From Streptomyces candidus (GTDB taxonomy: Bacteria > Actinomycetota > Actinomycetes > Streptomycetales > Streptomycetaceae): DNA of 64,000 nucleotides. The position numbers and the translations under genes are program-made. The notes beneath the pieces were generated by a model, which was not told where the DNA came from, did no database searches, and saw nothing but the letters and a program-made list of their open reading frames with translations. This document shows, in pieces, positions 25,750-34,312 of the stretch. The stretch covers positions 124,001-188,000 of the forward strand of contig NZ_JACHEM010000015.1 of assembly GCF_014207445.1 (NCBI RefSeq), in the 5' to 3' direction. How positions within the stretch are numbered: the first letter of the stretch is position 1; every line of letters starts with the position of its first letter.

Positions 25750-28515
25750 TCAGCTGCCGAGCAGCCTCGCGAGTTCGGTCCTCGACCGTACCCCCAGCGC
25801 GGCGAACACATTGCGCAGGTGGTGGTCCACCGTCCGCGGGCTCACCGACAGCCGGACGGCCACCTCGCGATTGGTCGCGCCCTCCGCCACATACCGGGCG
25901 ATGCGGTGCTGCTGCGGGGTCAGCCCGGCGAGCGACGACTGCTCGGAGGCGGGCCGGGCGTCGACCGCTTCCCCCGCCGCCCGCAACTCCCCGGCCGCAC
26001 GCTCCGCCCAGCTGCGCGCCGAGCAGCGTTCGAAGCCCACCAGCGCGTCCCGCAGCGGGCCGCGGGCCTCCCGGGTACGACGCCGTCGACGCAGCCACTG
26101 CCCGTACAGCAACTGCGTGCGCGCCCGCTCGAAGTCGCCGCCCGCACGGTCGTGATGAACCAGCGCCTCCTCGTAGCGGGCGGCCGCCTCCTCCGGCGAC
26201 GCCAGCAGAGCACGGCAGCGCGCCAGCAGCGCAGGGGCCTGCGGGTCGGCGGTGCGCCCGGCCCACAGGGCGAACTCCGCGACGGCGGCCGCCGCGCCCT
26301 CCTCCGCCGCGGACGGCACACCGTCGGACCCGGTGCCCGCGCGTCCGGCGACCACGGCGGCCTCCACGTAGCACGGCACGGCCAGCATCCGGGTCGCGAA
26401 ATGACCGCGCCGCGGCCCCGGCCGCACCAGCGGTGCGAGCCGGGCAGCCGCCTCGGCGGGCCGGCCGCGGGCCAGCTCCGCCCGGGCGACCGCCCAGGTG
26501 GCGAGGGTCGCCGCCTGCAGGAGACCGTGCGGACCTGCCCCGTCCAGGGCCGCGTCGAAGTGCGCGGCGCACGCCGCACCGTCCCCCTCCACCGACGCCA
26601 CGAGCGCCAGCACGGCGTGCAGGTGGGCCGCGGTATTGGGCTGCCCGGTACGCCGGGCGGCCTGCAGTCCCTCCTGCGCGTGGGCCCGCGCCCTGGCATG
26701 CCGACCGGCCCGCAACTCGGCGTGCGCCAGGTGCTCCAGAACCTTCGGCAGCAGTACGTCGGGGCCCGCCGCACGCACAGTGGCGAGCGTCCTGGCACCC
26801 GTACGGCACGCCGCGTCGACCTCGCCGAGTACCAGCGCCGACACGACGGCGCGCAACAGCTCCGCAGGGTCCCCCGTGTCCTCGGCCGCCGTGAGATTAC
26901 GACGCAGCAGCGCGTGCCCCTGGGCGGTGCGCCCGGTGAGCACCGCACACATGCCGGAGCGGTACCGCAGGACGGCCGGGTCTCCCGCGGACACCGGTAT
27001 GCGCCCCAGGGCCTCAAGGTATGCCGGGACATCCCCGGTCGCCCAGGCGGCCTCGGCGGCGCCGAGCAGCGCCTCCTGGGCACGGCGCGGATCGTACGGG
27101 GCGAGCTGCGCGGCCGCGCCGAGCAGGGCCTCACGGGCGTCCGCGGCGGGACCGTCGCGCAGCAGGAGCAGTCCGCGCACGCACAGCGTCGCGCTGTGCC
27201 CGGCACGGGAACCGGGGCGGGCCAGTAGGGCGCGGGCCCGGCCGGCGTCGCCCGCGAGCCGGGCCTGCTCGGCGGCCTCGGCGAGGCGGGCGGCGCGCAG
27301 CGTGTCGTCGGCGGTGAGGCCCGCGGCACGGGCGAGCGCCGCCGACCGCTCGGCGTGCGGGCGCGGAGCGACGGCGCCCGCCGCCAACTGCCCCGCGAGC
27401 ACCGCGTCGTGGCCGGTGGCCGCGCAGGCCCGCTGGACCAGCCGCGGCAAGGACGCCGAGCCCGTCAGCAGCGTGGCCAGCAGTTCGTGCACCGCCCGGC
27501 GCCGGGCCGGGGACGCCCGGTGCAACACCGCGCGGCGCAGCAGCGGATGGCGGAAGTGCACCCGGTCTCCGGCGAGATGGAGGGCTCCGGCGCTCGCTCC
27601 GGGATCGAGCAGGACACGCTCGGGCAGTGCGGGACCGAGCCCGGCACGCGCCGCCGCACGCACCACCAGCGCCACGTCCGCACCCGCGCCGTCCGGCTCG
27701 TGCTCCGCGGCGGCCGCGGCCAGCAGGAGCAGAGTCCAGACCTGCGGCGAGAGACCGTCCAGGAGCGCCGCATGGGCCCGCAACACGCTTTCGCCCCCGG
27801 GCAGCGGATGCGGAAGGGCGGTGCGTCCCGCCAACTGCCCGGGGGAGAGGCGGGCGGTGAGCCCGGCGAGCAGAAGCGGATTGCCCGCGGCCGCCCGCAG
27901 CAACTCGCCCCGCACCACCGGATCCACGCCGTCCGCGTCCTCGGTGAGCCGGTCCAGCAGAGCGGAGGCCGCACCCTCGTCGAGGGGGCCGGGCCGCACA
28001 ACGGGCAGCCCGGCGAAGTCCGTCTCGTCCACGGTGCTGAGCAGCACGGCGACCCGGCTGCCCGCCCCCAGCCGCCGGGCCGCGAACCCCAGAGCCGCAC
28101 GCGAGTCGCGGTCCCAGCTGTGGGCGTCGTCGACGCACACCAGCAAGGGCCGCTCGGCACCGAGTCGGCGCAGGAATTCGAGCAGAACACCCGGCGGGAT
28201 GCCCGAGCGCAGCACCCGGTCGGCCGGTACGGGAAGCGGACTCGGCGCCGCACAGAGCAGGGCGTGCAGTCCGCTGTGCGGGAGTGACCGCTCGGAGGGT
28301 GCGGCGGTGACGTGCAGGGCCGCACCCCCCGAGTCCGCGTGGTCGGCGAGGGCCCGCCGCAGGAGCGCCGTGCGGCCCTGCCCGGGCGGGGCGGCCACGA
28401 CGAGCGCACCGCCGTGGCCTTTCCTTAGCCGCCCCAAAAGGTCGTCCAGGACGGCGAGTTCACTGCTGCGCCCGTACAGCCGCAGTGGGTGGCGCACGGT
28501 CGTGGAGGAGATCAC
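25750..28515 (-). CDS. LuxR/LAL-family ATP-dependent transcriptional regulator
   Basis: A 921-residue LAL regulator: N-terminal AAA ATPase module (about 15-280) with Walker A region APPGQGRT and Walker B LLVCVDDAHSWD, a long TPR-like helical region (about 330-830), and a C-terminal LuxR helix-turn-helix (about 855-915; QHRIARYVAEGATNREVAVR then SVSPRTVDHHLRNVF). Unusually the Walker A Lys is replaced by Arg, so ATP handling may be altered. The GTG at 28515 lacks a close ribosome binding site, so the start is uncertain by a few codons. A serine hydrolase gene follows on the same strand. The inducer and targets are unknown. Confidence 0.9.
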   Translation of the reverse strand: MISSTTVRHPLRLYGRSSELAVLDDLLGRLRKGHGGALVVAAPPGQGRTALLRRALADHADSGGAALHVTAAPSERSLPHSGLHALLCAAPSPLPVPADRVLRSGIPPGVLLEFLRRLGAERPLLVCVDDAHSWDRDSRAALGFAARRLGAGSRVAVLLSTVDETDFAGLPVVRPGPLDEGAASALLDRLTEDADGVDPVVRGELLRAAAGNPLLLAGLTARLSPGQLAGRTALPHPLPGGESVLRAHAALLDGLSPQVWTLLLLAAAAAEHEPDGAGADVALVVRAAARAGLGPALPERVLLDPGASAGALHLAGDRVHFRHPLLRRAVLHRASPARRRAVHELLATLLTGSASLPRLVQRACAATGHDAVLAGQLAAGAVAPRPHAERSAALARAAGLTADDTLRAARLAEAAEQARLAGDAGRARALLARPGSRAGHSATLCVRGLLLLRDGPAADAREALLGAAAQLAPYDPRRAQEALLGAAEAAWATGDVPAYLEALGRIPVSAGDPAVLRYRSGMCAVLTGRTAQGHALLRRNLTAAEDTGDPAELLRAVVSALVLGEVDAACRTGARTLATVRAAGPDVLLPKVLEHLAHAELRAGRHARARAHAQEGLQAARRTGQPNTAAHLHAVLALVASVEGDGAACAAHFDAALDGAGPHGLLQAATLATWAVARAELARGRPAEAAARLAPLVRPGPRRGHFATRMLAVPCYVEAAVVAGRAGTGSDGVPSAAEEGAAAAVAEFALWAGRTADPQAPALLARCRALLASPEEAAARYEEALVHHDRAGGDFERARTQLLYGQWLRRRRRTREARGPLRDALVGFERCSARSWAERAAGELRAAGEAVDARPASEQSSLAGLTPQQHRIARYVAEGATNREVAVRLSVSPRTVDHHLRNVFAALGVRSRTELARLLGS

Positions 28516-28600
28516 ACGGTCACGTTACTTCCGCGTAAACAACGGCGGAAGACTCCCGTCCGGCTGTCGGGCAGGGTGTGGGACACGGTCCCAACGCACG

Positions 28601-28636
28601 CCGGTCCCGGCTGTGCAGCGGCACAGCCGGGACCGG
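28601..28636. terminator. Strong hairpin terminator between LAL and polyesterase genes
   Basis: A perfect 16-bp stem (28601-28616 with 28621-28636) with an AGCG loop, located just downstream of the polyesterase stop on the minus strand. Confidence 0.85.
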
Positions 28637-28657
28637 TTCCGCCGACCTTCGGGAGCG

Positions 28658-29590
28658 TCAGGAGGTGTGCGGGCAGTTGCCCCGGTACTCCGCGATCGTC
28701 AGACTCGGCTGCGGCAGCGGACACAGGAACTGCTCGTAGCGGGTGTCGTTGTCGATGAACCGCTTGAGCCACGAAAGGCTGTACTTGGCGATCGTGGTGT
28801 TGGACGTGTTCGGCGTGAAGTGCGAGGCGTTGCGCAGCTCCAGGTACGCCTTGTCCAGCGAGCCGGGCAGCGAACGGTAGAACGGCTCCGAGTGCGACGA
28901 CACCGGGGCGACCGAGTCGCCGTCCGCACCGACGATCAGCGTGGGTGTACGCAGCTCGGGCCACGTCTTGTCGGTGTTCCAGCCGGTCAGCGGGATCGCC
29001 GCCTTCAGCGACGTACGGCTCTTCGCGGCCTCCAGGGAGCCGCCCCCGCCCATGGAGTGACCCATCACGCCCAGCCGGGAGGCGTCGACCCGGCCGCGCA
29101 CCGAGCTCCGGGTCGTCAAGTAGTCGAGAGCGGCGAGAAGTTGACGGCCACGGCTGGCGGGCTGGTCGGACGTGGTGTTGGTGTCGATGGTGAAGACGAC
29201 GAACCCCTGCGAGGCGAGCCGCGGGCCGAGCCAGGCGATGGACGACTGGGTCGCGGTGAAGCCCGGTGAGACGGCGACCGCGCCGAAGGTGCCCGCGGTG
29301 GTGGACGTCGGGTAGTAGATGGTGCCGCCGCCGAACCCGCTGACGCTCAGCGAGGACACCGACGTCTGCGAGGTGGCGAAGGAGCCGCGGCTCGCCTCGA
29401 TGCTGGACTGCGTCGGGGCCGGGCCCCGCTCGTACGGATTGTCCGCGGCCTGCGCGCCGGGGACCGTCGCCGCCACCAGGCCGGCGGTGGCCAGGGCGGC
29501 GGCACACATGCCCTTGAGGGCGTGGGAACGGCTCAGGGTCCTGCGGTGGCGGCGCGGGGAGGTGCCGTCGGCGAGGAGGAGCTGCTGCAC
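28658..29590 (-). CDS. Secreted cutinase-like polyester (PET-type) hydrolase
   Basis: A 310-residue secreted alpha/beta hydrolase closely resembling the cutinases of Thermobifida fusca and leaf-branch compost cutinase. A signal peptide with a twin-basic start precedes cleavage near AQA|ADNPYERGP (about residue 50). The catalytic triad is Ser179 in GHSMG, Asp225 in GADGDSVAP and His257 in NASHFTPN; spacing of 46 and 32 residues equals that of TfCut2 (Ser130, Asp176, His208). Two Cys near the end (LCPLPQP and NCPHTS) form the usual terminal disulfide. The wobbling residue after the nucleophile loop and the LTGWNTDKTWPEL block are of type I PET hydrolases. Likely substrates are cutin and aliphatic or aromatic polyesters. 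The GTG at 29590 has AGAGGAC about 8 nt upstream. Confidence 0.93.
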   Translation of the reverse strand: MQQLLLADGTSPRRHRRTLSRSHALKGMCAAALATAGLVAATVPGAQAADNPYERGPAPTQSSIEASRGSFATSQTSVSSLSVSGFGGGTIYYPTSTTAGTFGAVAVSPGFTATQSSIAWLGPRLASQGFVVFTIDTNTTSDQPASRGRQLLAALDYLTTRSSVRGRVDASRLGVMGHSMGGGGSLEAAKSRTSLKAAIPLTGWNTDKTWPELRTPTLIVGADGDSVAPVSSHSEPFYRSLPGSLDKAYLELRNASHFTPNTSNTTIAKYSLSWLKRFIDNDTRYEQFLCPLPQPSLTIAEYRGNCPHTS

Positions 29591-29814
29591 GAGGGGGGTC
29601 CTCTCATCGTGGCGGCTCCCGGCCGGGATGGGGATCGGAGCACATCGTCGCCGAGGCTCCGGGTGTCCGGGTGGAGGCCGCCGTTCTTCACTGGCAGACG
29701 CCACTCTGGCGGCGCACCCGCGTCGCGCACATCGGCGATATCACCGGTCCGCTCGCGCGGGGAGCGCCCGGGACCCACGGAGACCACGGACGCACGGGGC
29801 GAGCGGACGACGGC

Positions 29815-29857
29815 AGAGGGCCCCCTTCCCGGCAGAACTCCGGGAAGGGGGCCCTCT
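29815..29857. terminator. Strong hairpin terminator for the cellulase gene
   Basis: A perfect 18-bp stem (29815-29832 with 29840-29857) and 7-nt loop, 30 bp past the cellulase stop on the minus strand. Confidence 0.88.
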
Positions 29858-29887
29858 GGTCCGACTACACCTGCCGGCCGCTCACCT

Positions 29888-31654
29888 TCAGAGCGCCGGG
29901 TGCGCGTTCTTCAGCAGTTCCTGGAACTGGGCGGAGAACCAGTGCCCGGAGATCGGCGCGTCCGGCAGCGCGCCGGACATGCTGTTCCCGTTGCGGGGAT
30001 TGCCGGTGTACGTCGGGTCGCACATCCGGTCGAAGCCCTTGCCCTCGGGGTTCGGGATCGCCTTGCTCGCACCGTCGGACTCGCCCGGCGGCTTGACCCA
30101 GACGTACGCGTCGATGCCCGCGGCGGGCGCCGTCCTCGGCCGTTCACCGAGGCCCGCCCCGGACTGGTTGCACCAGTTGCCGAGGTGGATGCGACGGTCG
30201 TAGCGCCCGCCGTTCACGAACGCGTCGACACTCGTCCGCGGCCCGGGCCCGGCCGGCCTCGCCGTACCGCCCCAGCCGTTGCGGGAGGTGTCGATGAGCA
30301 TGCCGAGCCCGGAGTCGAATCCGAGCGAGACCAGCTTGGCGCGCATGGCCTGGGCGTAGCTCAGCTCGTCGGTGTAGCGGTTCCAGTCCACCCACTTCGA
30401 CTGGCGTACGGAGGTCCCGTTGACGCTGTCGTCGATGGTGAAGTGGTCCTCCTTGAGCGCGCTGTAGTTGGCGGTGTTGACGATGAAACCGTGCACGTCG
30501 GCGAGGGTCGCGCCCTCGGTGGTCGCGGCTTCCTTGAACATCTCCGCGGAAGCGGAGAAGTTGTCGTCCCAGCCCAGCCAGCCGTGGTGGCCGGCGTCGA
30601 CGTAGTTGTAGACGTTGGGGGCGTCACCCAGCTTGTTCAGGGCGTAACCGACGCCCTTCTGGTAGTTGCCGTTGGCCTTCATCACGTCACAGGCGGGAGT
30701 CGCCGTGGGGCGCGGAGTGACGTTGGTGACGAGGTTGGGCAGGGAATCGATCTCCACGGTGGTGACGATCCGCAGTCCGGCGTACTTGGGGTCCGCGAGG
30801 ATCGCGGCGATGGGGTCGATGTACTCGCTCTTGTACCGGCCGATCTCGGTGGGGCCGAGTTCGCCGTTGGAGGCGAGCGCCGCACAGTCGCGGCCCGGCA
30901 GGTTGTAGATGACCAGCTGGACGGCGAGCTCTCCGCTGCCCTTCTGCTTCAGTGCCTCGTCCAGGTGGGCGCGCAGGCCCATGGAGGTGCTGCTGCCCTG
31001 GATGGCGGCGATCCGGTCGAGCCAGACGGCGGTCGGCTGCTGGGAGACGGCCGTGCCCCCCGGTTCGGCCGCGGCCTTGGCGGACCACTCCGGGTTCACG
31101 TACACCTTGGCGCCGGCGTACGGGTTGTCGACACGGTCACCGGGCGGATCCGTGGGGCCCGGGCCGGGGCCGGGTCCCGTACCGCCGTTGCACGTCACGC
31201 CGTTGAGCTTGAACGCGGTGGGTACGGCGTTCTCCCCGCTGACACTGGCGTTGAAGCCGAACGACGCCGAACCGCCGGTGCCGAGGCTGCCGTTGTACGA
31301 CACGTTCTTCGCGGTGACCGCGGCGCCGGTCTGCGTGAGGGCGGCGTTCCAGCCCTGCGTGACCTTCTGACTTCCGGCGTAGACCCACTCCAGGGTCCAG
31401 CTGCTCACCGGGTCACCGGTGTTGGTGACAGTGACGTTCGCGCCGAAACCGCCGTTCCACTGACCTTGCACCTTGTAGTCGACGGTGCAGCCGGGGGCCG
31501 CGGCGCCCGCGGAGCCGGTCGCCACAGCGGTGACGCCCGCGGCCATGAACAGTGCGCAGGCCGCCGCCAGACCCGTACGGGTGCGGGACGGCCGTAACGG
31601 CTTCGGCGAAGGAGAGGCGGTGGGGGTGGCGCTGGAATGCACGGGGTGCTGCAT
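29888..31654 (-). CDS. Secreted GH6 cellulase (cellobiohydrolase type) with N-terminal CBM2
   Basis: A 588-residue secreted cellulase. A signal peptide (about 1-52) is followed by a family 2 cellulose-binding module (about 54-155, with the Cys pair near its ends and the conserved Trp residues), a Gly/Pro linker (GPGPGPGP) and a GH6 catalytic domain (about 175-588). GH6 landmarks include VIYNLPGRDCAAL, DAGHHGWLGW, GNWCNQSGAGLG and YVWVKPPGESDG, the last carrying the catalytic Asp/Glu region. The long loops of this domain resemble exo-acting Cel6B enzymes that release cellobiose. TGGAG supports the ATG at 31654. Codon 20 is TTA (31595-31597), and CebR-type operators lie upstream at 31704-31717 and 31833-31852, so it should be induced by cello-oligosaccharides. 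Confidence 0.94.
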   Translation of the reverse strand: MQHPVHSSATPTASPSPKPLRPSRTRTGLAAACALFMAAGVTAVATGSAGAAAPGCTVDYKVQGQWNGGFGANVTVTNTGDPVSSWTLEWVYAGSQKVTQGWNAALTQTGAAVTAKNVSYNGSLGTGGSASFGFNASVSGENAVPTAFKLNGVTCNGGTGPGPGPGPTDPPGDRVDNPYAGAKVYVNPEWSAKAAAEPGGTAVSQQPTAVWLDRIAAIQGSSTSMGLRAHLDEALKQKGSGELAVQLVIYNLPGRDCAALASNGELGPTEIGRYKSEYIDPIAAILADPKYAGLRIVTTVEIDSLPNLVTNVTPRPTATPACDVMKANGNYQKGVGYALNKLGDAPNVYNYVDAGHHGWLGWDDNFSASAEMFKEAATTEGATLADVHGFIVNTANYSALKEDHFTIDDSVNGTSVRQSKWVDWNRYTDELSYAQAMRAKLVSLGFDSGLGMLIDTSRNGWGGTARPAGPGPRTSVDAFVNGGRYDRRIHLGNWCNQSGAGLGERPRTAPAAGIDAYVWVKPPGESDGASKAIPNPEGKGFDRMCDPTYTGNPRNGNSMSGALPDAPISGHWFSAQFQELLKNAHPAL

Positions 31655-31703
31655 GAGCGACTCCAGACAACTGAGGTGCTCCTGACAGAGCACCTAGCGA
31701 AGG

Positions 31704-31717
31704 GGGACCGCTCCCAC
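31704..31717. promoter_or_regulatory. Imperfect CebR-type operator at the cellulase promoter
   Basis: The 14-mer matches the CebR consensus TGGGAGCGCTCCCA at 12 of 14 positions. It lies 50-63 bp before the cellulase start, downstream of a possible -35 (TTGACG, 31737-31742 on the minus strand). Confidence 0.65.
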
Positions 31718-31832
31718 TGGTGAGGCAGACCGTAGCGTCAACCAACGACAAGTAACAGACGTGTCGCGAACTTTCACTGTCGAATATCTTCGACTCTTCA
31801 CCCTCCTTGACCCGCCAACGCGGACCACTCCA

Positions 31833-31852
31833 CAGTGGGAGCGCTCCCACTG
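31833..31852. promoter_or_regulatory. Perfect CebR-type operator
   Basis: A 20-bp perfect palindrome containing TGGGAGCGCTCCCA (31836-31849), the consensus operator of the Streptomyces cellulose-utilisation repressor CebR, which is released by cellobiose and cellotriose. It is 180 bp upstream of the cellulase start; the P450 gene on the other side ends, not starts, here. Confidence 0.92.
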
Positions 31853-31880
31853 GTGCAAGGCTTGAACGTACGAACCCACA

Positions 31881-31917
31881 CGGTTCAGGACGCCCGGCCA
31901 CCGGGCGTCCTGAACCG
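31881..31917. terminator. Strong hairpin terminator after the P450 gene
   Basis: A perfect 17-bp stem (31881-31897 with 31901-31917) with a CCA loop, 26 bp past the P450 stop on the minus strand. Confidence 0.88.
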
Positions 31918-31942
31918 GTGGAACCCCGCACCGCGAGGGTTC

Positions 31943-33151
31943 CTACATCTCGACCCTCAGCTCCCGCAGTCCCCGCATGACGAAGTGGGGCCTGCGCTCC
32001 GGTTCCTGCGCCAGTCGCAGACCCGGCGCCTGTACGAGCAGCGCACGCATCGAAGAGGCCAGTTCGAGACGGGCCAGAGGTGCGCCGATGCAGTAATGGA
32101 TGCCGGCGCTGAACGAAAGGTGAGGATTCTCAGACCTGGTCAGATCCAGCCGCTCCGGCCGTGCGAAGACCGCAGGATCGTGGTTGGCGGAGCCGAAGAG
32201 CAGCGCGACCTCCGCCCCCCGCCCGATCGTCACCCCGTCGATCTCGATGTCGTCGAGCACCCAGCGTTCGAAGAGCTGGAGCGGGGTGTCGTACCGCATC
32301 AGTTCCTCCACCGCGGTGGGCAGCAACCCGTCCGGATCGGCCCGCAGCGCTGCCAGCTGTCCCGGATTGCGGAACAGCGCGTACCAGCCGTTCGTGGTCG
32401 CGTTCACCGTCGCTTCGTGACCGGCGTTCAACAGCAGCACGCAGGTGGAGATCACCTCCTGCTCACTGAGCCGCTCGCCGTCCTCATGTGCGGCGATCAG
32501 CCCGGACAGCAGGTCGCCTCCCGGATCGCCGCGCCTTACGGCAATCAACTCACGGAGATAGGAGGAGAATTCGACCGATGCGCGAACTGCCCGCCGCGCT
32601 GTCTCCGGCGACGGATTCAGCTCGTACATACCGCAGATGTCCGCCGACCACGGTCGCAGCAAGGCCCGATCGGACTCCGGAATGCCCAGCATGTGCGCGA
32701 TGACGGCCACCGGCAGGGGCTCCGCGACAGCGGCGAGCAGATCACCACCGCCCTCCGCCACCAGCCCGCCGACCAGCTCGGAGGCCAACGCGTCCACGAA
32801 GGGCGCGAGTTGCGTCACCGTCCGTGGCGTGAAGGCCTTCGAGACCAGGCGGCGGATCCGCGTGTGGTCCGGCGGCTCAAGGTCGAGCATCCCGTGGTCA
32901 TTGAGCACCTGGAACGGCTCGTGCTCGGAAGGCGGCGCCGCACGCCCGAATTCCTCGTGCGTAAAACGGTGCTGGTACGAGCGTCCGAGACGCCGGTCCC
33001 GCAGCAACGCCGACACGTCGGCGTGGTGCGGCACCAACCACTGCCGCGTCGGCTCGAACCAGTGCACCCGGCCGCGGTCGCGCAACTCGGCATAGGCAGG
33101 GCAGGGGTCGGCCAGGAACTCCGGCGACCACGGGTCGAAAACATCATCCAT
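31943..33151 (-). CDS. Cytochrome P450
   Basis: A 402-residue bacterial P450 (CYP105/107-like class): I-helix LLNAGHEATVN with the acid-alcohol pair, an ExxR helix within VEELMRYDTP, and the heme loop FSAGIHYCIGAPLARLE with Cys354. It would hydroxylate or epoxidise a small hydrophobic substrate using an external ferredoxin and reductase, neither of which is nearby. The ATG overlaps the stop of a 43-aa mini-ORF (ATGGATGA arrangement), which in turn overlaps the PHP-domain gene, so translation of all three is likely coupled. The substrate is unknown. Confidence 0.94.
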   Translation of the reverse strand: MDDVFDPWSPEFLADPCPAYAELRDRGRVHWFEPTRQWLVPHHADVSALLRDRRLGRSYQHRFTHEEFGRAAPPSEHEPFQVLNDHGMLDLEPPDHTRIRRLVSKAFTPRTVTQLAPFVDALASELVGGLVAEGGGDLLAAVAEPLPVAVIAHMLGIPESDRALLRPWSADICGMYELNPSPETARRAVRASVEFSSYLRELIAVRRGDPGGDLLSGLIAAHEDGERLSEQEVISTCVLLLNAGHEATVNATTNGWYALFRNPGQLAALRADPDGLLPTAVEELMRYDTPLQLFERWVLDDIEIDGVTIGRGAEVALLFGSANHDPAVFARPERLDLTRSENPHLSFSAGIHYCIGAPLARLELASSMRALLVQAPGLRLAQEPERRPHFVMRGLRELRVEM

Positions 33152-33275
33152 GAGCGGACGCTAACCCTCGGGCCACCACCGGGACCAGACCGGCCGGGCG
33201 CAGCCCCGCCACCCACCGCAGCCAAGGCACCGGCACCACGAGTGCCGCTGCCGCCACCGGAGCTCTTCTCGTCAT
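33144..33275 (-). CDS. 43-aa hydrophobic mini-ORF between PHP-domain gene and P450
   Basis: ATG 33275 overlaps the TGA of the PHP-domain gene and is preceded by a strong GGGAGGAC site; its own TGA overlaps the start of the P450. The 43-residue product is rich in Ala, Val, Leu, Trp and Pro and could be a short membrane peptide. No homologue is recognised. The clean overlaps and good ribosome binding site argue that it is translated. Confidence 0.5.
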   Translation of the reverse strand: MTRRAPVAAAALVVPVPWLRWVAGLRPAGLVPVVARGLASAHG

Positions 33276-34312
33276 GGGTCCTCCCGGAGACGCGCGCGGC
33301 TTGCCCCGGTCCAGGCCAGCAGTTTTTCCACGTCCCACGTATTCACCACGCGCTCGGCCGGCACCCCGCATTCCTCTGCCCGCGCGCACCCGATCACCTG
33401 CCAGTCCAGCTGCCCGGGGGCGTGCGCGTCGGTGTCCACGGCGAACAGCGCCCCCGCCGCCACGGCCCGGCGAAGCAGCCTGCGGGGCGGGTCGAGCCGT
33501 TCCGGTCGGCTGTTGATCTCCACGGCCGTGCCCGCCCTCGCGCAGGCCGCGAACACCGCTTCCGCGTCGAACTGCGACTCGGCCCGGCCACGGCCGGTGA
33601 CCAAGCGGCCGGTGCAGTGGCCCAGCACGTCGGCGCGAGGGTTGCTGACGGCGGCCACCATGCGACGGGTCATCGCTGCCGCGTCCATCCGGAGCTTGGA
33701 GTGCACCGACACCACGACCAGGTCCAGCCGGTCGAGCAGTTCCGGCTCCTGGTCGAGTCCGCCATCGTCGAGGATGTCGCACTCGATGCCCGTCAGGAGC
33801 CGGAAAGGCGCCCACTGGGCGTTCAGCTCCGCCACCAGGTCCAGCTGCTCGGCCAACCGCTCGGGCGACAGGCCGTGGGCCACCGTCAGCCGGGGGGAGT
33901 GATCGGTGAGTACCGCCCAGTCGTGCCCGAGGTCCCGCGCCGCCCGCCCCATCGCCGCCACAGGGCTGCCGCCGTCCGACCAGTCGGAGTGCAGATGACA
34001 GTCGCCCTTCAACAGGGCCCGTAGCTCACTGCCGGCGCCGCCCTCGACGAGCGGAGCCCGGGCTTCCCCCTCCAGGCGTTCCAGGTAAGCGGGCACCCCG
34101 CCCGCCAGAGCCTCCCCGATCACGCCCGCGGTCTTGGGGCCGATGCCCTTCAGCGTCTCCAGCGACCCTTTCGCCGTACGTTCGGCCAGCTCGCCGGGCA
34201 CCAGCCCGCGGACCACCGCTGCGGCAGTGCGGAAGGCCCGCACGCGGTACGTCGGAGCGCGCCCGCGCTCCAGCAGGAACGCGATGCGTTCGAGTGCCTC
34301 CACGGCTTCCAT
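33272..34312 (-). CDS. PHP-domain protein with N-terminal PolX-like helix-hairpin-helix region
   Basis: A 346-residue protein. The N-terminal part (about 1-95) resembles the helix-hairpin-helix region of bacterial PolX (EALERIAFLLERGRAPTYRVR, then LKGIGPKTAGVIGEAL) without a polymerase palm. The C-terminal PHP phosphoesterase domain (about 105-340) has the metal-binding motifs HLHSDWSDGG, TDHSPRL, an E/C near GIECDIL, SVHSKL and DTDAHAPGQ. It probably hydrolyses a phosphate monoester or DNA end. The ATG at 34312 has GGAGG about 5 nt upstream. It starts a three-gene unit with a mini-ORF and a P450, an odd pairing. Confidence 0.85.
   Translation of the reverse strand: MEAVEALERIAFLLERGRAPTYRVRAFRTAAAVVRGLVPGELAERTAKGSLETLKGIGPKTAGVIGEALAGGVPAYLERLEGEARAPLVEGGAGSELRALLKGDCHLHSDWSDGGSPVAAMGRAARDLGHDWAVLTDHSPRLTVAHGLSPERLAEQLDLVAELNAQWAPFRLLTGIECDILDDGGLDQEPELLDRLDLVVVSVHSKLRMDAAAMTRRMVAAVSNPRADVLGHCTGRLVTGRGRAESQFDAEAVFAACARAGTAVEINSRPERLDPPRRLLRRAVAAGALFAVDTDAHAPGQLDWQVIGCARAEECGVPAERVVNTWDVEKLLAWTGASRARLREDP

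Noticed and set aside
24730..29269. Long plus-strand frames opposite the LAL regulator
   Set aside because: They are Arg/Pro/Ser-rich antisense shadows of a regulator with intact Walker and LuxR motifs.
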